DNA of 64,000 bases from the NCBI GenBank assembly GCA_001949185.1, contig BDGG01000010.1, forward strand, positions 31,131 through 95,130. Direction: 5' to 3'. Positions 1 through 10,884 of this stretch are shown here, in pieces. A program made the position numbers and the translations under genes. Source of the DNA: Ramazzottius varieornatus. Taxonomy: Eukaryota; Tardigrada; Eutardigrada; Parachela; Ramazzottiidae. The notes below the pieces were generated by a model. It searched no databases. It was not told where the DNA came from and was given only the letters and a program-made list of their open reading frames with translations. Within the stretch, counting starts at the first letter, position 1; each line of letters opens with the position of its first letter.

Positions 1-305
1 GGATGGTGAAAATGTTTCACCGCACCACACCGAAGCTTCCCTATAAATATGGTCCACCAGAAAAAAAATCGAGAAAGCCTGCAATATAAATAAGGCAGAT
101 AATTATAAGTGGTTCCTCTGACGGTTGAGCGTTCAGCGGAACAAAAACGGACGCGGTTATGTCGAAGACTTGCAAGTTCCCGTACGGAGGAAGTGTGGTC
201 AGCTCCGTATCCGCGTCAGCGGTGATAGCGGTATATGCTATAGGGAATCACGTAGTTGACATCCGCGAGAAACACCAGACAACGGACATGACCAGGAGCT
301 ACATT

Positions 306-1036
306 ATCACGTTCTCGAGGTCCTCTGCTCGCTTGCAAACGTTCGACCGGCGGATGAGAAGAGCCAGCAGCCCAAAGACGATACCCGGTGGTCCGAACAT
401 CAGGAACAGATAAAAGTAGGTTACGGCACTCACGTTGCGAAAATCATCATCCTGAAGGTACAGATGGTGGACACGCCCGGCATTCACCAGCATGAGGATG
501 ACGGCCATGAAGAACCAGCGCTTTGGAGTCTTGTTGCTGGGCCATGGACGAATGGGTTACGAAGCGGGATGCAACAGAAAAGCACGTTCGTTCTCCGAGC
601 GAAGGTTGGCCTGTCTTTTCCATGAGCTTAGTGGCTGCCAGTGAGTCGCAGTCTTAACTCGTACGCAATTCTGGCGCGCGAGCTGCGAAGAAAGCTCAAA
701 ACTCAAAACTCGAAATTGTGCTGCAAAGTCGAATACACTGAAAGATCCTGTGAGACAAGGTGCGAAATGAAGGACCAAGTAGTGCGATTATGGGCAGCGG
801 TGGACTGGCTCATGAGCTTGACGGTGCTCACCAGATCTTGGAATTATGTACGGATCCGGTGGTAATTTGTACGCATATGGGCCGCGCACTGGGGTATTAA
901 ATGATCGGAAGTTCGGCTCTGAGATTGTATTCCGTTGAAGTACAGCAACGCGTAGACAAGCCATGAAAATCAGCTCGGCTAGAGCGTAGGAGTACTGGAG
1001 TAGAGGTAATTGAGTGATGGTTGCTGACTTCGGAGA
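306..1036 (-). CDS. possible exons of a multi-pass membrane protein
   Basis: Two stretches on the minus strand read as hydrophobic exons. The first (about 1036 to 890) contains a likely membrane helix around ALAELIFMACL. The second (about 541 down to 306) follows a plausible acceptor (ccatggcccag) and begins NKTPKRWFFMAVILMLVNAG, then a second helix around FYLFLMFGPPGIVFGLLALL followed by basic residues, and ends at a candidate donor. A further open stretch below position 240 may be a C-terminal exon. I could not join the exons in one phase and do not recognise the family. A start codon at about 1203 (MSVDGG) is possible. Treat it as a probable but unresolved gene; it could also be a decayed one. 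Confidence 0.3.
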
Positions 1037-1580
1037 ACGGTGCACAGTAGAGAAAAAAGTCCGGATCGCCGGCGCCGCATGTGCTTCCTCGGCATTTCAA
1101 GAACAGCGGCCTTGCACCTGAGAACATCACGACTATGGCTAGCTACCTCGGATTTTGGCGATCTAACCTTATATCCAACTTGGCGTCCGCCGTCAACGGA
1201 CATGACTTATTCAGTGTTTCTGAAATTTTTTTACGGTGCCTCAGTTATCTCAGACACTGCACGCTTGTATTTGTAAGAAAGAAACATGCATGGAGTTTCC
1301 GCTCGGCTCGCCTCTTCTTCCTGATGGATACTGAGCGGGAATCAGGCTGACAGCACAACTCAACAATCAAGCGTAGCGACGAAATTGATTGTCAAAACGA
1401 TCGTCCTTCAGGAAGCTTCCAAGTTCACGAGCTTTGAGCGTCGATATGTTGTCAAGGAACATCAGCCTGGTCCCGTGAGAATTTGCCCTTTTCCCTTCAG
1501 TTGCAAACTTGGCAGTTGCAAACCGGTCATATTCCTGGCACTCCCTTTAGCTTTTGAGAAACCCTAATACCGCGTTTCTT

Positions 1581-1586
1581 TTATAC
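1581..1586 (+). promoter_or_regulatory. TATA-like box of the secreted peptide gene
   Basis: TTATAC within cttttatactcc lies about 33 nt before the ATG. If it is a true TATA box the 5' UTR is very short, which suits a small highly expressed secreted-peptide gene. The call rests on position and sequence only. Confidence 0.35.
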
Positions 1587-1613
1587 TCCTTACTCCTACT
1601 CCTCTCATCGACC

Positions 1614-1949
1614 ATGCAGATCAAGAGTGTCCTGCTGTTGGCCGTCGTGGCCCTGTCCTGCGTCTTGGCCCTCGTGTCGGCCGGTCCGAAGCACCATACT
1701 CAACGGCCCAAGCGATCGTACAACTACTACGGTGATGACGATGGCTACGACATGGCCCGCATGCGTTACAACTACGGAGACGATGTGGACAGCCTCCCCA
1801 TGGCCCGCCACCGACACGGCCATGGCCACGGAGATGACACCGACATGGCCGCCCAACACTACGGATACAACCGATACGGATACGGCGACGACGAGGACAT
1901 GAAGAAACAGGCCGCCGAGATGGACCGTCAACACAAGAAGGGGGGATAG
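1614..1949 (+). CDS. small secreted His/Tyr/Asp-rich prepeptide
   Basis: A 111-residue intronless ORF. Residues 1-23 are a clear signal peptide (MQIKSVLLLAVVALSCVLAL..SA), so I start at the ATG at 1614 rather than the in-frame upstream ATG at 1554, which lies in the untranslated leader. A dibasic RPKR site follows at about residues 31-34 and would release a C-terminal peptide. The mature part has three imperfect repeats, each with aromatic/GDD then D-x-MA (YGDDDGYDMAR, YGDDVDSLPMAR, HGDDTDMAA), plus an HRHGHGHG stretch and a basic KKGG end. A TTTATA box lies about 35 nt upstream and a polyadenylation signal about 260 nt downstream. Composition suggests metal binding, antimicrobial activity or a structural secretion, but no family is recognised. 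That it is an expressed secreted peptide gene is well supported. Confidence 0.75.
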   Translation: MQIKSVLLLAVVALSCVLALVSAGPKHHTQRPKRSYNYYGDDDGYDMARMRYNYGDDVDSLPMARHRHGHGHGDDTDMAAQHYGYNRYGYGDDEDMKKQAAEMDRQHKKGG

Positions 1950-2205
1950 ATGCCACCGCAACTTCCGGCCTAGCGACCCTGAGGAGCTCTACTGTCACCT
2001 AGGGCTACCAAAGACTTACCTTGTTGTGTTACCTTGTTGTATTTGTTACCTTGGAGATCTTCTCAGCTCTCGGTTTCATAAACGGCTCTCTCTCGCAAAG
2101 CTTGTTAGTCCTTGGTTGCTTGGTTCTTCGAAGGCTTAGTTCTGACGTGAAAACACTGTTGTGGGATCGAACAACTGGAAGATCCAGGAAAACGTAATTG
2201 AATTC

Positions 2206-2211
2206 AATAAA
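2206..2211 (+). terminator. polyadenylation signal AATAAA
   Basis: A canonical AATAAA about 256 nt after the secreted-peptide stop codon, followed by an A-rich stretch. It marks the likely 3' end of that transcript, about 170 nt before the convergent end of SMC5. Confidence 0.6.
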
Positions 2212-2376
2212 GTAAAAAAAATATTACTACGGTGTGGTCTGTCGAATGTTGACGACGGAAGACCAAGGATAGATTAAACTTGAAAACTCAACAAGGTCCT
2301 CGCGGGAGAATCCGACGAAAACAATAAATATTCCAGACTAGTCCCAGATGATGTCAAGGTCTTCCTCTTGATTACC

Positions 2377-5300
2377 TTACAAACTTTCCAGCCTGGCTCT
2401 TTCGGCAGCTATGGCTTTAGTCACCATACTGTCCATCTTGTAGAACTCGGCCTTCTGCGTTCGGTCAGTCCTCATCAGGGTGATAAAGTTTAGAACGCGC
2501 AAGTTCTCCGCCTCGAAGTCGGGCGGAATCTATGGAAATTTTCAACGTTACTGATTTTAAATTGAACTGTCGATACGTTGCCAGAGAGATTTTGAAGTAT
2601 CGTCGTACCTTTGGGCTGCAGGAAATCATCTGACCGCCGCTTTGTGCGAATGTCTGAGCGGCATTGATCATCAGCTGGAACACTTGCCTTTCATGACTCG
2701 CATCCATACCCTACGAGGAAGAAAAGGGTGGAATTTAAAAGAAATCTCTAGCTGACTTCAGTGGATGTGCATTGCCAAGGCAAGCAAACTTGAGAAGATC
2801 GTTTCCCCCAAGTGGCGCATGATCTCAGCCAACAACAGGACAGCGAGCGCCACTTGGAAAAACGATCTTATGGAGTTTGTTTCCCCAAGTGGCGCGCACT
2901 TTCAGCCAATAACAGACTAATAATTCCCATTACTTGCCTGGTTGATCTCGTCAACTATCCTGAAAGGCGCATCCGACCTCCTTTGAAGAGCCAAGAGGAA
3001 GACGGCTGTGGCGACCACCCTTTGGCCGCCACTTTGTTGATTGGGACGAAGCTCTTCCTCCTCATCGCCTTCCCGGAACTTTACCTGTAAAAAGAAAGAA
3101 CAATGAGGCTTTGTTCATTGCGCGGTCAGAAAGGGCAACGGACCTTCAGTTTCAGGCCGTATTGGTCGTACTCAAGCGGGTCCTGAGGTTGCACCAGCTG
3201 GACGCTGCCGCTGTAGTCCATTTCGTTCAGCATGTTACTGAAAGACTTGTTGATGACGTCAATGTCATTCTGCAGCTTGGACAGCCACTGGGTCCGGAGG
3301 GCGGTCTGTGAGAGTTGCAAAACTCTTAGCTTGAATTCGAGGTTCTGTTTGTCTCGAACAAACTCCTCTTGTTTCTTGTTCTGCTCAAGCGTTTGAGACT
3401 GAACATCACTCGAGTTCACTTTGTCGGTAGCCGAGGCCATGATGGTTGTGTGGAGGGTCCGAAGCTCTTTGGAGAGCGCGGCGGGCGTCCTCAAGGAACC
3501 GAGCTGCTGGAAGATCTGGAAAACAACGATGAGTGTTCTTTTGTAATTATCTGACTCAGAGGAATTTTGACTGAGAAGTGTCAGACGTCGGCAGTAAACG
3601 TCGGCCAAATCGGCTTCCCACGTGGCGCACGGTCTCAAACACCTGCAGCGTGGACATGCGCCACTTGAGAACACAACCTGGGAAAAATCATATTCGGACG
3701 TCTCATATTGAGAAATAATTAAAATGATTGTTAATTTCACAAAGTACACGCAGTTTGCCTAATTATCGGTCGGGACAAAATTACCGGCCACCGGCCCAGA
3801 TCGGCACTGCATCGATTGATTGGTTTTATTGCTCAACTTGAGCTGGCAACTGCCGTTTTCGGTCGGTGGCCGGTAGTTTTTGACCCGGCCGATAACTAGA
3901 CAAGCTGCGTGATACTGTGACCATTTTCAAAAGAAAGTACTCGTTTGTAAGAAAGCCAAACTACAAGTACAAAGTGTTTAAATACAAAATATACGTTGCC
4001 TACGTTTCTGACGTCTCCAGAGCTGCGCTCTCGATCGCAGAAGAGTTCCTTGGTCAGCGTTCGAGCTTCCTGCTTTCTTCCGTTCAGGTCTGCTTCGAGC
4101 TCGTTCGATTGGTCTATCAACTTGTCCACAACGGACTTAGTTTCAATCTTCTTTAGGCCATACTTCATGAGGCGAGCGTGGGACCTTGAAGTGTGGAGGA
4201 GAAGACCCGTCTTCTTCACCACTTCACCGATAACATCTTGTAGTGCCTTAGTTGTTTCCTGCAGAGGAAAGTAGCAGATCACTGCTAGTTACTAACTTCA
4301 TGCGCGACCATCACAAAACCTCTCAAAGGTACCTGTAGTTTTGCAAGAGGAGTATGAGCACCGTTTTCACTGGCACACAGCAACTTCAGCCGCAATCGAT
4401 TTTTCTCTCGAATTTCTCTAGCCATTTCTTGCAAACGGACCAGCGAAGGCTTCAAGTCCACATGCGACATGTTATGAATTCTGAAAAGGGAACGAAAAGC
4501 GTCAGCTTTAAGTGAGCAAAAGTAAAGATAGGACGTGGGGATTCGAACCAGCTCGTTTACTCCAGTGACGCACGTTATAGCTATGAATAGCTGGACACGT
4601 GCGCCACTTGAGAAAGCGATCTGGTTCAATTCATCTGCATACTTTCAAATAAAAATGTAAATCCGACGATCATAACAGAAAAATACTATGAAAATAAACG
4701 TGCCAAATAAAATTCAGTTCGATTCCATGACTGAGGCGCTCACTTGGTCTGCAAGGTGGCTATATTTCGTGTGACCTCTTCGAGTTCCTCGAGGTCGCTG
4801 CTGATCTTTTGGCTATCGTCCTCCAGAACCGCAATTTCATCGTACAAATCTGCGATCTTAGTTTCGAGCTCCCTCAGGTAGTCTTTGTACTTGTTCCTTT
4901 CGGCTTCCTTGTCATCAAACTGCGTGTTCATTTCTTGAAGCCTTTCGTTCTGTGTGGCAACGTCAGCGGTCTCATACTTCAGTAAATGAGCCTCCTTCAA
5001 CGGCTGCTCGTGGATCCTTACTTCATCACTATTCACTTTGACGACCTCGTACTACAAAAATACCAAATGAATTCCTATGATCTGAATAACTTTTATCGCC
5101 TCAATTTGAAGGCAAAAAAAGCAACAGAAAACGAACATTTCGGTTGGAGGTACAGAAACATTCAAAGTTATTTTTACCAGGTTTTGGTCAGTGCAGAACA
5201 CCAGTCGGTCTTTCTCAGCACTGGCGGTCTTCCAGTAATCGATGACGATGGGTACTGAGCTAGTTTTGGGTGGTTTTTTGGTGAAGAGAATGGCCTGCGA

Positions 5301-8182
5301 GGTGAAGGCTTGCTGCAAGTACTGCTTCACCAAAGGTGGCGCGTCGTACATCTTGTCCAGCACGGTGGAGAAGCCATACCGGCGATAATTCCTACAAGAC
5401 AAACCTCGTCAGTAGTTGGGAGCTCGACACACAAAGTCGACCAACACTTTCCCAGGTGGCGTACGCCCTCAGCCAAAGTCAATAACTACGTGCGTCACTT
5501 GAAAAAACAATCTCGTCGACTTTGTCTGCCGCGCTCACATTTCTCACCAGAATCCAGAGTAAGTTCTTGCATTGCGGAAGTGGCTCTACAGTTCATCGAA
5601 AATGGGTCTCAGTATCTAATCTGGTGAACTTACGCCAAGGTATCGTCGTCTAAAGGTGGCATGTCGATCCGGCTGCGCATGAACGCGATGGAGATCTTGC
5701 GTCCTTCTCGGACATTAAATCTCTGCATCATCGCGTTGCACGTCTCTGGAGAGTCCACCAGGAAAGACCGAAGAGTCTTGTAGCCAAAGATGGTCTCCAT
5801 CGCCTTGATCGACGTGGCATCGTTGTACTTATCTTTCGGCCGAATCTGAAAAACCAAACCAGTTAACAAACGAATTCGGCATGAACACTCAACAAGATTA
5901 TGTCCGAAGTGGCGCACGGTATCAGTGAGTTTGGACTTGGACAAACTCGACAAGATCGTATAACTCAGTGGTACAAGCCTCCAGCGAGGTTACGGACAGC
6001 GTCTGCCACTTTGGATAACAACCCCTCAACTTCATTGGCCAAGCTCCCAAATATAAGTTTCATATTTGGTACTCCACAATGATATTTTCAAAGTTAGGGA
6101 CAAATTAGGGCTTCGCTTACATGGAGAAACAAAGGACCATACACGTGGCCCTCAAAGGTTTCCGTTGCCGTACTAATTGCCTCCCACACTTTGAACACAT
6201 CCTCACTCAAATGCCCGTCCCCACGTAGGTCTTCCAGTCTCCTTCTGCGATGGTGATTCGTGCCGGGAATCTTCCTCAACTCCCGTGCGATGCCTACAGC
6301 AACAACAAGAAACGATTGCGTTGAAATCAGAATGGAAAATTCTTTCGGAGACTTCACCTTTGCAAGCGTCCTCCATTTTCTTCAGTTCTTTTTTAGCTGT
6401 ATCCCGTTCTTCTTCCTTCGACTCCAAGCTCGCCTTCAACTCTGCCATTTCTCTGTCTTTCTCACTCTTTCTCTGCGTCAGGGACTCCTTCGATGCCCTC
6501 TGCGTCAGCGTGGCATTTTCTCGAGAGAGTTCTTCCCTCACTTCGGTCAATTCCTGTTCGGGGCTGTCACTCAGCGTCAGGTCCGATAGCTCGTTCATTT
6601 GACGCTGCAGCACCTCCACCGCTCCTTGCATATCACCACTTATCCTGGACTGTTGCTCCAGGTACTCTAGAGCGGTTCGAACATTTCCGGAAGGCGGGAA
6701 CTCAGGTGGCTTCTCTCGTAAAGATTTGGGGATTGTCTTGAAAGCCAGATAGCACGAGTCCGTCGCCGCTTTCCACCCTTGGAAGTTCTGTTGTTCTCTA
6801 GCCAAGTCCTGCTGCAGCGCTACCTTCTCGCTCTCTGAAGCATGAATACTCTACAAAAGAAAGAAACCTCAACGACGCGTTTGAGAGCTCGACAAACAGA
6901 ACCCACAAGATCAATTATCAAGTAGCGCACACTTCCAGCTAACAAATATAGGAACGTGCGCCATCGAGAAAGAGGATCTTATCTAGCTTTCCAACTGGCG
7001 CACGCTTCCTGCCTATATTACCGAAAACATACGCCACTTGGAGAAAACAGTCCCCGCTTATGTTGAGGTGAACCTAAAGCTTACCTGGATAAGAAGTTTC
7101 AGCCGGACAGCCATCATCTTCTCAAACCTCTCGCTTCTTTCGCGTAGCTTCTTGGCTGCTTTTTCGGTTTCACTCTGCTTTAGAATCTGCGGTTCGTTAG
7201 CGTCTCTCATTTCTCTAAGCTTGTTGTCGGTGTCGATCCACGATTTCCGTCGTTCGACGAGCTCGTTGTGCATCTCCCACACTTCTTTTGCCAGCTACAA
7301 AAAACACTCTAGGCTGCAAAGCCTCGGCGAAGCGAAGGAGGAGGAGCAGGTACCGATTGTTCGGCGCATTTGAGCAATTCGAAAGGTTTGAGATCGAAAA
7401 GATCGGCAATGCGATCTTGCAACAGGAACAAAGACAGGTTTTCCGGCACAATCCGAAATTCCTCTTTCAGTCGAGCACGGTACTCATGGAACTTTTTTGG
7501 TTTTCCGTTGATGAAAAACTCATTGTTTGGAGTTCTTTCATTCTTGGATTGCCTGTAGATGGTTCGTGCGAAACGAGTTTGTCCTTTAGGATGATCCGGA
7601 TTATGTCTGGAAGAAAGGACCACTTAATCGGCGTTTCTATGTGCATGTCGCCTGAAACAGCGGTGCGCAAGCACGTTGACACAACCTACACCGCGCGCTA
7701 TTACGCACAAAGCAAACGTACGCAACATGCAGACATGGACTTACGTACAAAGTCAGTTCGATTTCTGCTCGGTCGATTCCCGCGCCTCGTTTGACCAAGT
7801 CCCCATATACATTTCCCCGTCTCAAGAACTTGGCGCGTGATCCACAACACAACGCAATTGCGTTGACGATGGAGCTTTTCCCAAAGCCATTTGGTCCGGA
7901 GATGATATTGATGGATGGCTCAAAATAGAAATAGAGTGGAGCTGGAGCTTTCCGGCTACTTGGACCAGGCTGTGTCTCGCCAAAAGTTCTGGAAAACAAT
8001 TCGTAGTCGTGGGTCAGTCATTTACACACGAAGAAGTAGACTCACAGAAAGTTTCTGATGGCAAGCCGTTTGATAGCGCCTTTCTTGAATACAGGGGAGG
8101 AATGTATGAACAATTTGATGTCTCCTTTAGTGTCCACATCGTCGTCCGCTTCCATGGGCAGTGTGCCGTTCCCCTCCTCCAT
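2377..8182 (-). CDS. SMC5: SMC5, structural maintenance of chromosomes 5 (SMC5/6 complex ATPase)
   Basis: About 15 exons on the minus strand encode a full-length SMC5. The start MEEGNGTLP at 8182 follows an in-frame stop. Exon 1 ends RLAIRNFL; exon 2 (7988-7749) carries Walker A, GPNGFGKSSIVNA. Exon 3 (7606-7353) has the SMC5-type NGKPKKFHEY and ENLSLFLLQDRIADLF segments. Coiled-coil exons lie near 7282-7080, 6852-6361, 6297-6120, 5050-4745, 4480-4330, 4260-4000 and 3515-3143; hinge-region exons near 5846-5635 and 5394-5180. Exon 3088-2938 carries the signature QQSGGQR and Walker B APFRIVDEIN; exon 2711-2608 has the D-loop GMDASHERQVF and SPK; the last exon ends ARLESL* at 2377. SMC5 pairs with SMC6 in the nucleus, acting with NSE proteins in recombination repair and replication-fork stability. 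The intron after DEINQ starts with GC (GC-AG). Several introns carry a palindromic repeat listed separately. Confidence 0.93.
2809..7040. repeat. ~48 bp palindromic repeat family, copies in SMC5 introns
   Basis: Near-complete copies at 2809-2856, 3619-3666, 4564-4610, 5453-5501, 6919-6966 and 6992-7040, with half copies near 2884 and 5905. Each begins near CAAGTGGCGCAC, ends near GTGCGCCACTTG, and has a 25-30 nt centre often containing CAGCCAA-AACA. Flanks are also similar (GATCTNGTCGAGTTTG and TTTTC runs). All lie in introns, never in exons. The fixed length and ~10-12 bp arms resemble a very short inverted-repeat element or a repeated protein-binding palindrome. The same family occurs at 32.2 kb and in MRE11. 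Confidence 0.8.
3759..3899. mobile_element. MITE, 141 bp, in an SMC5 intron
   Basis: The two ends form an imperfect inverted repeat of about 38 bp: the left end starts CTAATTATCGGTCGGG and the right end is the reverse complement of CTAGTTATCGGCCGGG, each followed by a GGCCACCG core. There is no coding capacity. It is a non-autonomous inverted-repeat element of unknown superfamily inserted within a noncoding part of SMC5. No target duplication could be assigned with certainty. Confidence 0.65.
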
Positions 8183-8369
8183 TCTCCCAGCTTCTCAAAC
8201 GCTTCTCCCTGTCCAGACGACCAATGCGGCAACACAGGTCACATACCAGAAGCTAACTCAGTGCATGTTCTGGGAACGACAGCAGTCATGAGCTGCCAAA
8301 AGGGGCCTCCACTTGCACACGGCCTGCCAAAACCGCAAGCCGTCGAAAACGACGTTTGGTTAGTCATTA

Positions 8370-8638
8370 TAGAGATTAAGTTGCCACTCCCGTTCACTTT
8401 GCAACTGTAGCTACGGCCTTGCTCCGCCCCTTTCGTGACGTGTAACTACATTTTGCTTTCCGGAGCTCCCCTTATTTTCGAAAAATAGCGTAATCGGAGT
8501 TACGGTTGGCTAGCATTGGGAAGCATGGTGGCTGCCCAACTATTCAAAGTTCTGATCAGCTGCTGCGCTTATGAGTGACGTTGCAACTTAACTTAGCTAC
8601 AGTGGAACTTTCATCTGGCGGTGGCAACTTAATGTCTA
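8370..8638. mobile_element. MITE family A, copy 1 (269 bp)
   Basis: Ends are inverted repeats starting about TAGAGATTAAGTTGCCAC; an internal pair (GCAACT..GTAGCTAC) also inverts. A second copy in opposite orientation lies at 58357-58627 in the BTB gene intron, with matching interior (for example CCTTGCTCCGCCCCTTTCG here and its complement there). Two dispersed copies with shared ends identify a mobile, non-autonomous element. It sits just upstream of SMC5. Confidence 0.8.
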
Positions 8639-8639
8639 C

Positions 8640-10884
8640 ATTATCGAACAGTTGGTAACGTGTGCGTGGTGTAGACTTCCACACACAGACACCAGGTTCA
8701 AACTATGTCACTCGCGCTTTTTGCAGCCCAGCGGTTGCTTCTGTTTGGCGAGACGGTTTTCTTTTGTTGCTCGGAATCCTTGATTGAATGAAGAGCTCAT
8801 CTTTGAGTTTTGCTAGTAGGTTACATCACATTACGCACTGTAAATCATCAACGTATGACGTACACCATATCGGTCCTATCTATTTGTTAGCGGAACGTAA
8901 TCAATTAATCGCCCAATCACTGTGTTTGACGTTCCGGCAAGGACCCCTTTCGCAGTTTATGTATGAACGAGAGCGTTAAACTTGGAAAAAATCGAAAAGA
9001 AAGGATCAAGACTTAGTACGTAAATTCGCGGGGCGGAACCCCGACGGGTACTGTTGCCGCCGAGGGAGGCTAAAAGGGAAGAAAACGGGAACTGGGATGA
9101 TGGCAGCGCGTATCCCAAGTTCCCAACCATTGGATTACTCCCTGTGACTCGGAATGCTATAGCCTTATCTCCTTCTTTTGTGACCTACTTTCGCTTCTCC
9201 TCAGTCACATTCCATTCACAAGCTTATCACCACTAATGCTGTACTGTGCCCTTCACTGGGCAAAGTTCAGCAGAAGGGTTCAAGCACAGACTTACGAACA
9301 AGACCAGCTCCGTAACGACAGCTCGTGCCCAAAAGTCCCATATTAGACCACCTGAAGTGGTTTGACATGGGATAACATGGGGTATCAAGTCGCATGCAAT
9401 GTTGTATTAGTAAGCTCTGCGAGCATCACGTAATAGCCTCACACTGTATCGGCGGCAGCAACACTGATGAGCTGCTGTACTTTGTGTTGTCGGAGAGTGG
9501 GACACACGTTCAAGCGCTTGATTGATTGCGCTCGGCGAATATCGAGGCGGAGCGAATATTCGTCTATGTCATCGACCATGCCATCAAAACGGAAGAAAAC
9601 TATAGCGTCAATAGAATCAGAGTTCTTCTCCCGTAAAAAGTCATTCCACAACTTGATTCCCCACTGTTCTCGTATCTGTTGGTGTGTGTTCTCCACAGTC
9701 TACGACGAGTCCTGATTCAACTCGCATTTTGGCACGCCGTTGTTTTCAGCACGTAAAGTACTGCAGGTGCAGCTCTACAGTTAACGTAAACTCTAAGTTT
9801 GCCAAAACAAATCTTTTGTCAAATCAATGGATACCGTAACCTTGGAACCCAACCAATCGCAACAACTACCTCTATGGTTTCGCCGAACAGGAACCGGTCT
9901 GTTCTACCGCGAATTCGTCCGTACAGTCCCACACAAAGTGAGTGACGTTAGAGACTTCGTTTTTGTCGCCGAATAAAGTTCAGTCCGTGCTTCGGCCAAA
10001 AGTTATTAAATTATACCCAACGGACTCCGAATCGCCAACTCATCAGAGAAAGCTCGAGCTCCAGACAGCACGATCCTTTACTCAGGATGATTCCCCGATT
10101 TTTTCTGATTTCGTAGTTTTTTCGACGAATTTTTCCATGTTTTTGATGAGTCATGAGTCGTGATTTCGGATTTGATCAATCAATTCTGTACTAATCATTA
10201 GAAGATGTTGGCGTATTGATTAATACGGAAGTGATAACCTTTTTGATAGTACAACTTGACAGCACTGCACGGTCAACATTCAACAGGGTATAATAATGCA
10301 CTATGCCTGTACGTACAACAGATGAATAATGGTAGACCACTTTCGGTGCCAAGAAATTTCTTTGATCTTCCCCCACAAGCTCAGGCTTGCCATAGTTTGC
10401 CCCAATTTAAGGGCTCTAGAATGCCTTAACAGCTTTCTAAGATGACTCAAGTGGTCTATGATTCATTCTAAGGCTCTGCTGGAAGGCCGGCCTTTTGGGC
10501 GGAGCTCTCGCAATATGATCTTCGTCGCAGACTCGATTTCTTTGCGGCTCGCTCCGCTTGACTTCTTCTCGATCCTTTCCCGACTGGTTTATTTGCAGGT
10601 CTTGCTCAAGAGCTCACAGCAACAGGATCATTCTCGGCGATTGCTCTTCAACTTACATCTTAATCTTAACATGGATAGGGTAACGTGTCTATCTTTTCCA
10701 TCGACAAGGTCTGTGCAGCGGCTGGTCATTATTTCCGAGCTTCCTCTGGCGTGTCCTAACTGCTTTCTGATGCCACCTTTTCAGAATCTAGACTACATTT
10801 CATCTCCTCAAACTGTCAAGCAAGTCAGCAGCCGACGAACGAAAAAGATTCCCCATCTCAGCGCGGACAGGAGACTATTTTGCC
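8640..10884. other. intergenic region between SMC5 and PNISR
   Basis: No gene is firmly supported. A minus-strand reading at 9696-9439 (EQWGIKLWNDFLREKN...) has soluble-protein composition but no flanking exons or family match. A plus reading at 10458-10880 lies directly before the PNISR start and is probably 5' untranslated sequence or promoter. The SMC5 promoter should lie near 8190-8360. Confidence 0.5.

Noticed and set aside
1605-1998. Two long minus-strand ORFs opposite the secreted peptide gene
   Set aside because: They are antisense shadows created by repetitive GAY/ATG codons; composition is Val/His- or Arg/Cys-rich and lacks domain sense.
2809-7040. CRISPR-like or tandem array reading of the palindromic repeats
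   Set aside because: Copies lie in eukaryotic introns at irregular spacing, without unique fixed-length spacers or cas genes.
9439-9696. Minus ORF with EQWGIKLWNDFLREKN
   Set aside because: Looks protein-like but has no flanking exons, no recognisable family and a plus-strand ORF over the same span; left as part of the intergenic entry.
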